Shown in pieces: positions 1-3,938 of a stretch of DNA of 8,843 nt. This DNA is from Minisyncoccota bacterium (lineage in GTDB: Bacteria; Patescibacteriota; Minisyncoccia; Minisyncoccales; UBA5738): NCBI GenBank assembly GCA_025453415.1, contig JALOQL010000035.1:1-8843 (forward strand), given 5' to 3'. The translations under genes were made by a program, and so were the position numbers. Numbering within the stretch: the first letter of the stretch is position 1; each line of letters starts with the position of its first letter. The notes under the pieces were generated by a model. It had not been told where the DNA came from. It saw only the letters and a list, made by a program, of their open reading frames with translations, and searched no databases.

Positions 1-419
1 ATAATCCGGTCATTGATCCCAACGGCAAAGTGCTGGCCACCTATGGCAGCGGCAAGTGGGATGACCGCTACCGTGAACGAATCGACCAAATGCTGGATTT
101 GTTTACTCAAGCCAAGTGCGAAGTCTTCGTGATTGGGGTACCGATAATGAAAAGCCAGTCGCTGGCAACAAAGATCGCGCACCTCAACACCCTTTTCCGG
201 GAAGAGGCGGCTAAATATTCCAACGCGCATTTCATTTCAACTTGGGAGCTGCTTACGGACAAGAACGGAAATTACACCGATTACATATTGGATGCGAGCG
301 GCAAAAGAAGGTTGGTTCGCACCGCCGACGGCGTGCATCTCCAATATTATGCCGGCTATTATGTCAGCGACGCGGTGGTCAGCGAGATGGGGAAATTTCT
401 GAATTTGCAACCCAAATAA
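1..419 (+). CDS. DUF459 / SGNH-type hydrolase, C-terminal part (5' end outside window)
   Basis: The reading frame is open from the first bases, and the GTG at 30 is an internal Val codon in a continuous frame (NPVIDPNGKVLATYG), so the true start lies upstream. About 138 residues are visible. The pattern fits the C-terminal half of DUF459 proteins, a branch of the SGNH/GDSL hydrolase fold: a W..RY..R helix, a VFVIGVPIMKS strand and turn, an N..FREEA helix, a FISTWELLTD segment, and near the end a TADGVHL motif. In SGNH enzymes the Asp and His of that D-G-x-H motif complete the catalytic triad; the nucleophilic Ser would be upstream of the window. Family members are usually exported and act on ester or acyl groups of envelope polymers, but the substrate here is unknown. 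The stop is 8 nt before the next gene, suggesting co-transcription. An acyltransferase-associated SGNH domain is an alternative. Confidence 0.72.
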   Translation, partial: NPVIDPNGKVLATYGSGKWDDRYRERIDQMLDLFTQAKCEVFVIGVPIMKSQSLATKIAHLNTLFREEAAKYSNAHFISTWELLTDKNGNYTDYILDASGKRRLVRTADGVHLQYYAGYYVSDAVVSEMGKFLNLQPK

Positions 420-427
420 TAAAAAAC

Positions 428-988
428 ATGAAAAAAACAATCCAGATTTTGATATCGATCTTGGTCATCGCCGCCGCGGCCGGTATCGCTTGGTTTTTAA
501 TTGTCGGCAATAACAACCGCAAGGAGCCTGAACCGCCGGTTTTTTCCGGAACCGGTGATCAAAGATACGAAACTTATAAGGCTGACGATTTCGAAGTCCA
601 ATATCCTTATTGGCCAAACGTCGGGGAGGAAAATTTAAAGGGTATGCCCAACGTCAAGCTGGCGGTGGCTAACGGCAACTGCAACGTGATTATCAGCATG
701 ACTGCGCTTCCCGAGGGCGAGAACTTCAAGGATTTCACCGAAAAAAGGGCGGCCGAGCAGGTGGAAAAAACAAAAAGTACCGTTATTACCAAGGAAATCG
801 GCGATAAAACCGCCTATTTCGTCGGCGAAGCCAAAATCGGCGAGATCACGGCAAAAAGCGTTTCCTACGGCTTTTTGACCAGTAAAGGCAATTCATGGGG
901 AATCGCGTTTGCCGCGCCGAAAGACATTTTCGATACCGCATGCCAGCCTTTCATCGATCGGTCGGTGAATAGTGTGGCGGTAAAGTAA
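428..988 (+). CDS. Small membrane-anchored protein of unknown function
   Basis: The product is 186 aa. ATG at 428 is preferred because it directly precedes a basic residue run and a hydrophobic helix (residues about 5-27), typical of an N-terminal anchor or uncleaved signal. No lipobox cysteine is present. A short charged and Pro-rich linker (28-40) follows, then an extracytoplasmic domain of about 145 residues. Its opening (YKADDFEVQYPYWPNV, 50-64) resembles the F.V.YP..W start of PsbP-like and similar small lipoprotein domains of Gram-positive and Patescibacteria proteins. The rest alternates strands with one long helix (FTEKRAAEQVEKT, 103-115). Two cysteines (C85, C172) could form a disulfide outside the cell. 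No catalytic motif is recognised. No Shine-Dalgarno sequence is visible upstream, only an A-rich leader. It probably shares a transcript with the hydrolase 8 nt upstream. The PsbP-like comparison is only fold-level pattern recognition. Confidence 0.75.
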   Translation: MKKTIQILISILVIAAAAGIAWFLIVGNNNRKEPEPPVFSGTGDQRYETYKADDFEVQYPYWPNVGEENLKGMPNVKLAVANGNCNVIISMTALPEGENFKDFTEKRAAEQVEKTKSTVITKEIGDKTAYFVGEAKIGEITAKSVSYGFLTSKGNSWGIAFAAPKDIFDTACQPFIDRSVNSVAVK

Positions 989-1011
989 CGCCCGGCCCGG
1001 TTTTTATTCCT

Positions 1012-1039
1012 AATTCCCGCCTTAAAAAGAGGGATTTTT
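1012..1039 (+). terminator. Weak candidate terminator
   Basis: AATTCCC (1012-1018) can pair with GGGATTT (1031-1037) with one mismatch around a 12-nt loop, and a short T run overlaps the 3' arm. It sits after the small membrane protein and before msrA, where a transcript end is expected. The stem is short, so this is tentative. The AT-rich stretch 1050-1082 beyond it probably carries the msrA promoter, but no convincing -35/-10 pair could be assigned. Confidence 0.3.
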
Positions 1040-1126
1040 CGTTTCAACGAATATTAATCTTGGGTAAACTAATATATCATATTGGGCCGGCTTGAAAATC
1101 GGCGCGGATGCGGTAAAAGATAATCA

Positions 1127-1669
1127 ATGGAAAACGTAAAAAAAAGCGAAGTCGTGGTATTTGGCGCAGGATGTTTCTGGTGCGCAGAAGCGATTTTTTC
1201 TCGCTTGAAGGGCGTGATCGCGGCAATTCCGGGATACGCGGGTGGCAAGGCTGAATATCCGACCTACGAAAAAGTTTGCGGCGGCAATACCGGCCATGCC
1301 GAGGTTGTTCGGGTTGAATATGATCCGGAGATCATCAATTTCGACGGCCTTTTGACGGTTTTTTTTGCCATCCATGATCCCGCGGCAGTTGACCGCCAGG
1401 GAAACGACATAGGGCCGCAATACCGTTCAGCGATTTTTTATACCACGGGAGCGCAGAAAACCGCGGCGGATAATTTTATAAAAGAATGGAGCGAAAGCGG
1501 CCGGTTTCGGGCGGTTACCGAAATAAAACCGTTGGAAAAATTCTATCCGGCCGAGGACTGCCATCGTGATTATTATGCAAAAAACAAAAACGCGCCCTAT
1601 TGCCAGGTTATAATAAATCCGAAACTGGATAAATTCAAAAAAAGATTTACGTCGCTTCTAAAACCGTGA
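1127..1669 (+). CDS. msrA: Peptide methionine-S-sulfoxide reductase MsrA
   Basis: MsrA reduces the S epimer of methionine sulfoxide in proteins, repairing oxidative damage with electrons usually from thioredoxin. The 180-aa product has the family signature GCFWCAE at residues 15-21, with C16 as the catalytic cysteine and E21 the conserved acid. Other family blocks are the GYAGG turn (36-40), NTGHAEVVRVEYDP (54-67), FF.IHDP (79-85), QGNDIGPQYRS (91-101), FYPAEDCHRDYY (139-150) and the C-terminal NAPYCQVIINPKL (155-167), where C159 is a plausible resolving cysteine. The PAE.YH motif has Cys (C145) where Tyr is usual. ATG at 1127 gives the usual short N-terminus before the first strand. The 3' end overlaps the msrB GTG start by 4 nt (GTGA), the classic coupled msrA-msrB arrangement. 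The gene appears intact. Confidence 0.96.
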   Translation: MENVKKSEVVVFGAGCFWCAEAIFSRLKGVIAAIPGYAGGKAEYPTYEKVCGGNTGHAEVVRVEYDPEIINFDGLLTVFFAIHDPAAVDRQGNDIGPQYRSAIFYTTGAQKTAADNFIKEWSESGRFRAVTEIKPLEKFYPAEDCHRDYYAKNKNAPYCQVIINPKLDKFKKRFTSLLKP

Positions 1670-1977
1670 TAAAGAAAATAAAGAAACCCGAGGTCGAATG
1701 GAAAAAACTGCTTACGCCCGAGCAGTATGCGGTTATGCGCCAGAAAGGCACCGAAAGGCCTTTTACTTGCGAGATTAAAAAAAGAAATGATTCGGGGGTG
1801 TTCCACTGCGCGGCCTGCCATCTGCCGCTTTTCCGCGCGGCGGCCAAGTTCGAATCGGGCACCGGCTGGCCAAGTTTCTATGAACCCATAGCGCGCGCGA
1901 ACCTGATTTTTGAAGAGGATAGCAGCCACGGCATGGCGCGCACCGAAGTTTTGTGCGCCCAGTGCGAATCGCATCCA

Positions 1978-2008
1978 GTGCCACGCTAAATTAATTTCAC
2001 CGATTTAG
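1978..2008 (+). repeat. Left terminal inverted repeat of the msrB insert
   Basis: This is the left 31-bp end, opening GTGCCACGCTAAATT and closing CGATTTAG. Against the reverse complement of 2218-2248 it differs only at 1985 (G versus A) and 2000 (C versus T). Folded on the plus strand these become one G-T wobble and one C-A mismatch. Confidence 0.93.
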
Positions 2009-2108
2009 CAGGATTTATTTGGCCAAGATTCTAGGCGCGAGGAGTGAGGTGTATCTTAACGATACATAAGCGACAAGCAACGACGAAGATTGGCCAAATA
2101 AATCCTGC
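2008..2108. repeat. Hairpin arm A inside the insert
   Basis: A perfect 19-bp inverted repeat, GCAGGATTTATTTGGCCAA (2008-2026) with 2090-2108, forms the base of the arm and abuts the left terminal repeat. The tip is TGTATC (2050-2055), loop TTAAC, GATACA (2061-2066). Between base and tip lie two unpaired-looking flanks, containing GAGGAGTGAGG (2039-2049) and ACGACGAA (2080-2087). Confidence 0.9.
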
Positions 2109-2116
2109 CCCGAGGG

Positions 2117-2217
2117 AACGTTGAAATCATGCCATCTTTGCCCTCATTCCTCCTCAATGTATCGCACAGGATACACTTTCGTCGTCATTCGGACAAATCT
2201 GGCATAATTTGAACGTT
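2117..2217. repeat. Hairpin arm B inside the insert
   Basis: The basal stem is AACGTTGAAATCATGCCA (2117-2134) with 2200-2217, matching at 16 of 18 positions. It abuts the right terminal repeat directly. The tip repeats the arm A stem: TGTATC (2158-2163), loop GCACAG, GATACA (2170-2175). The flanks between base and tip contain the complement of the arm A flanks (2142-2155 and 2178-2185). Confidence 0.87.
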
Positions 2218-2248
2218 CTAAATCGATGAAATTAATTTAGTGTGGCAC
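2218..2248 (-). repeat. Right terminal inverted repeat of the msrB insert
   Basis: This is the right 31-bp end, opening CTAAATCGATGAAATT and closing GTGTGGCAC, followed directly by CAGGGCAT, where the msrB frame resumes. It pairs with 1978-2008 over its full length with two differences. Confidence 0.93.
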
Positions 2249-2311
2249 CAGGGCATGTGTTTGTCGACGGGCCAGAGCCTTCCGGCATGAGGTACTGCAT
2301 CAACGGAATTG

Positions 2312-2320
2312 TGCTAAAAT
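2312..2320 (+). promoter_or_regulatory. Possible extended -10 box before the coaD-like gene
   Basis: TGCTAAAAT matches an extended -10 (TGn plus TAAAAT) and would place a start site near 2327, about 20 nt before the coaD-like ATG. No good -35 is visible. It lies inside the severed 3' end of msrB, so chance is possible. The same TGnTAAAAT form occurs before the channel gene at 6004-6012. If real, it would keep the coaD-like gene transcribed despite the upstream insertion. Confidence 0.35.
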
Positions 2321-2345
2321 TCGTTAAAGACACAAAACCAAAACG

Positions 2346-2840
2346 ATGAAAAAGATTTATATTTATCCGGGCACATTCTGCCCGCCGCATTACGGCCACG
2401 CGGAATTGGCCAAAGAGGCGGCGAAAATGTTTGGCAAAATCACCGTAGTTTGTTCGGCCAATCCTCTGAAGGGCGACCGGCCGGTTTTCTCTCCGAAGGA
2501 TTGTGTTGAAATGTGGAAGACGTATAAACCGGGAAGGAATATTAAAGTTACAACCATTGACGAATTTTTAAAGAAACGCGGCAAAAAAGACGCGCTGGTC
2601 ATGATCCGGGGCATCCGCAACGATGACGATATCGTTTATGAGAACGACATTTTAAGGTACAACCGGGACAATTACGGCATTACCCATTACCACTACATTA
2701 TTGCCAATCCGCGTTTCCGGGACATGTCATCGACCGCGATATGGGAAGCCGCTCGCGCCGGAAACGATAAAGAATTGAAATCGTTGGTGACCAAAAAGGT
2801 CGCCGAAAAAGTCGCCGAATATATTAAGAAAAATAAATAA
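2346..2840 (+). CDS. coaD: Phosphopantetheine adenylyltransferase-like protein (CoaD family)
   Basis: CoaD (PPAT) transfers AMP from ATP to 4'-phosphopantetheine to make dephospho-CoA, the penultimate step of coenzyme A synthesis in the cytoplasm. The 164-aa length is typical. The nucleotidyltransferase motif YPGTFCPPHYGH (7-18) supplies T10 and H18. K42 is in the NPLKGDRPVFS loop. MIRGIRNDDDIVYEND (86-101) gives R88 and R91, and DMSSTAIWE (126-134) is the ISSS/T-type motif near the C-terminus. These positions fall where the known enzyme has its active-site residues. Two departures are seen: Cys12 replaces the usual Asp in PGTFDP, and Trp133 replaces the common Lys/Arg of the SSS..KE motif. 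The ATG overlaps the original msrB stop (ATGA), implying translational coupling before the insertion. The next gene starts 1 nt after the stop. Another cytidylyltransferase-like nucleotidyltransferase is possible, but CoaD fits best. Confidence 0.85.
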   Translation: MKKIYIYPGTFCPPHYGHAELAKEAAKMFGKITVVCSANPLKGDRPVFSPKDCVEMWKTYKPGRNIKVTTIDEFLKKRGKKDALVMIRGIRNDDDIVYENDILRYNRDNYGITHYHYIIANPRFRDMSSTAIWEAARAGNDKELKSLVTKKVAEKVAEYIKKNK

Positions 2841-2841
2841 T

Positions 2842-3813
2842 ATGGAACCAACAAAAAAAGAGACCGCCAAAGACCTGTTTCTGCATCTTCTATCGGCCGC
2901 GACGCTTTATCTGAGCGTCATCGGATTCATCACTCTTTGGTGGCAGTACATCAACTTCGCCTTTCCCGACAAGCTTAACGTTCCCGGTTACGGCAGTTCG
3001 ATCTATAACACCTTGATCTGGGGAACCTCGATGGTGGCGGTTACCTTTCCGGTTTATATCCTTATCTCTTGGATCATCGGCAAAGACTTCAAAAAGGATC
3101 CGACCAAAAGGGAGACGGGGGTGCGCAAATGGTTGTGGTATATCACGCTTTTCGTTTCGGCGATGACCATCATCATCGATCTGGTGACATTGGTGTACAA
3201 TTTTTTGAAAGGAGACCTGACAATCCAGTTTTTCCTTAAACTGATCGTTATCCTGGTGGTGGCCGCGGCGGTATTCGGTTATTATTTGTGGGATCTGCGT
3301 AAACGGGAACTGCCTTCGGAAAAGCCCAGGAGGCTGGCGTGGATAACCGGCGCGGCAATTTTTGCCAGCATTATTTTCGGATTTTTGCTGGTCGGTACCC
3401 CGGCAAAGCAGCGCGATCTGCGGTTCGATGAGCAGCGCGTGGGCGACCTGCAGCAGCTGGAAGACGCGGTCGTCCGTTACTGGCAGTCGAAGAACCAGCT
3501 GCCCAAGAGCGCGGACGATTTGAAGGTGCTGGGCTATTCGATCCCCAAGGATCCGGAAACCGGTAAGGTTTACGAATATTCGGTTACCGGCGATTTGTCT
3601 TTCGCTATCTGCGCTGATTTCAAGACTGAGTTTAAACCGGATCCGAATTTGCCCCGGCCGCAATACCTGTATTTTTCGCAGACCGGAGTCAACTTGACGC
3701 CGCAAAACTGGGAGCATGCCGCGGGCCACGCGTGTTTTGGCGCGGTTATTGATAGGGATTTTTTCAAGAATCTCAACGTGCCGGCGGAGAAGCTGGTTCC
3801 GCCGGTAATGTAA
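2842..3813 (+). CDS. DUF5671-type membrane protein with pilin-like C-terminal domain
   Basis: The product is 323 aa. Five hydrophobic segments can be placed at about 13-35, 55-80, 97-120, 127-150 and 165-187. The first four, with the opening KDLFLHLLSAATLYLSVIGFITL, match the DUF5671 pattern common in Patescibacteria membrane proteins of unknown function. After the fifth helix comes a soluble stretch of about 135 residues whose start (QRDLRFDEQRVGDLQQLEDAVVRYWQSKNQLP, 190-221, read in two parts as QRDLRFDEQRVGDLQQ and LEDAVVRYWQSKNQLP) resembles the post-helix part of type IV pilins and pseudopilins. It is followed by DPETGKVYEYSVTGDLSFAICADF-like elements typical of small pilin-like domains (residues 237-260). 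C257 and C298 could form a disulfide. It is coupled to the coaD-like gene by a 1-nt gap and ends just before a strong terminator. Its function is unknown. The pilin-like reading is inference. Confidence 0.83.
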   Translation: MEPTKKETAKDLFLHLLSAATLYLSVIGFITLWWQYINFAFPDKLNVPGYGSSIYNTLIWGTSMVAVTFPVYILISWIIGKDFKKDPTKRETGVRKWLWYITLFVSAMTIIIDLVTLVYNFLKGDLTIQFFLKLIVILVVAAAVFGYYLWDLRKRELPSEKPRRLAWITGAAIFASIIFGFLLVGTPAKQRDLRFDEQRVGDLQQLEDAVVRYWQSKNQLPKSADDLKVLGYSIPKDPETGKVYEYSVTGDLSFAICADFKTEFKPDPNLPRPQYLYFSQTGVNLTPQNWEHAAGHACFGAVIDRDFFKNLNVPAEKLVPPVM

Positions 3814-3834
3814 TCCCATCGGGGGCGATGAATT

Positions 3835-3862
3835 AAAAACGGGGTAGCGCCCCGTTTTTTTT
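3835..3862 (+). terminator. Rho-independent terminator
   Basis: AAAAACGGGG (3835-3844), loop TAGCG, CCCCGTTTTT (3850-3859) continuing to eight T's. This is a strong GC core with an A/T-extended stem, 21 nt after the stop of the DUF5671-type gene. It ends the msrA-to-DUF5671 unit and insulates the surface-protein gene. Confidence 0.92.
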
Positions 3863-3938
3863 AATCAACGTTTAATTAAATTTCTGCTAATTGTTATTTA
3901 CAAACTATCGGTCCGCGGGAGGCGGCCGCAAAAAATCC

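Larger units (their letters stand above)
1978..2248. mobile_element. MITE-like palindromic element inserted in msrB
   Basis: The insert is 271 bp with no coding capacity. Its ends begin GTGCCAC and end GTGGCAC, as 31-bp terminal inverted repeats (1978-2008 and 2218-2248) matching at 29 positions. The flanks are CA|element|CA; equally, a 270-bp element between CCA copies (1975-1977 and 2248-2250) gives a 3-bp duplication. The layout is symmetric: a 131-nt left half, an 8-nt centre CCCGAGGG (2109-2116) and a 132-nt right half. Each half is a terminal repeat plus a hairpin arm. The left terminal repeat has a stop in all three frames (TAA 1987, TAA 1992, TAG 2006), and read inward from the other end the right repeat does the same. 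Long inverted ends, a short duplication, small size and no transposase fit a non-autonomous miniature transposable element mobilised in trans. The parent family cannot be named from this window. A structured RNA or ssDNA element is the alternative. Confidence 0.88.
1666..2349 (+). pseudogene. msrB: Peptide methionine-R-sulfoxide reductase MsrB, split by a 271-bp insertion
   Basis: MsrB reduces the R epimer of methionine sulfoxide. The gene starts at GTG 1666 inside the msrA stop. Its first 104 codons carry the expected blocks: LTPEQYAVMRQKGTE, a zinc-type CAAC pair, GTGWPSF, and a second zinc-type CAQC pair followed by ESH. At codon 105 the frame enters the inserted element (1978-2248) and stops at TAA 1987-1989, giving a 107-aa product. 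The missing end lies downstream in the same frame: GHVFVDGPEPSGMRYCING from 2251 to the TGA at 2347-2349, including the catalytic cysteine of RYCIN. Deleting 273 nt (element plus one target copy) yields CAT CCA GGG CAT (H-P-G-H; the family usually has H-L-G-H) and a normal 136-aa protein. Without the C-terminal part the peptide lacks its catalytic Cys and should be inactive unless the insert is removed. The original stop overlaps the coaD-like start (ATGA). Confidence 0.93.

Noticed and set aside
1050..1082. Promoter for msrA
   Set aside because: The stretch is AT-rich and in the right place, but each -10 candidate (TAATAT 1070, TATCAT 1075) lacks a matching -35 or TGn extension, so no site is called.
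2008..2108. Arm A read as a transcription terminator
   Set aside because: The long stem lacks a GC-rich core next to a T run, and it sits in a larger symmetric element, so a terminator does not explain it.
1978..2248. Self-splicing intron or tRNA-like RNA in msrB
   Set aside because: No group I core segments, group II domain V/VI pattern or tRNA cloverleaf with TTCGA-type arm were recognised. Terminal repeats and a target duplication point to transposition. It is not fully excluded, since removal would restore the frame.
2890..3819. A 309-codon open frame on the minus strand opposite the DUF5671-type gene
   Set aside because: The translation is rich in Arg, Gln and His without hydrophobic or family patterns. 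The plus-strand frame has clear membrane helices, tight operon spacing and a terminator, so the antisense frame is a by-product of codon use.
3863..3938. Promoter for the surface-protein gene
   Set aside because: A promoter must lie here between the terminator and the ATG, but TGCTAATTG (3885-3893) and the other boxes are weak, so none is called.
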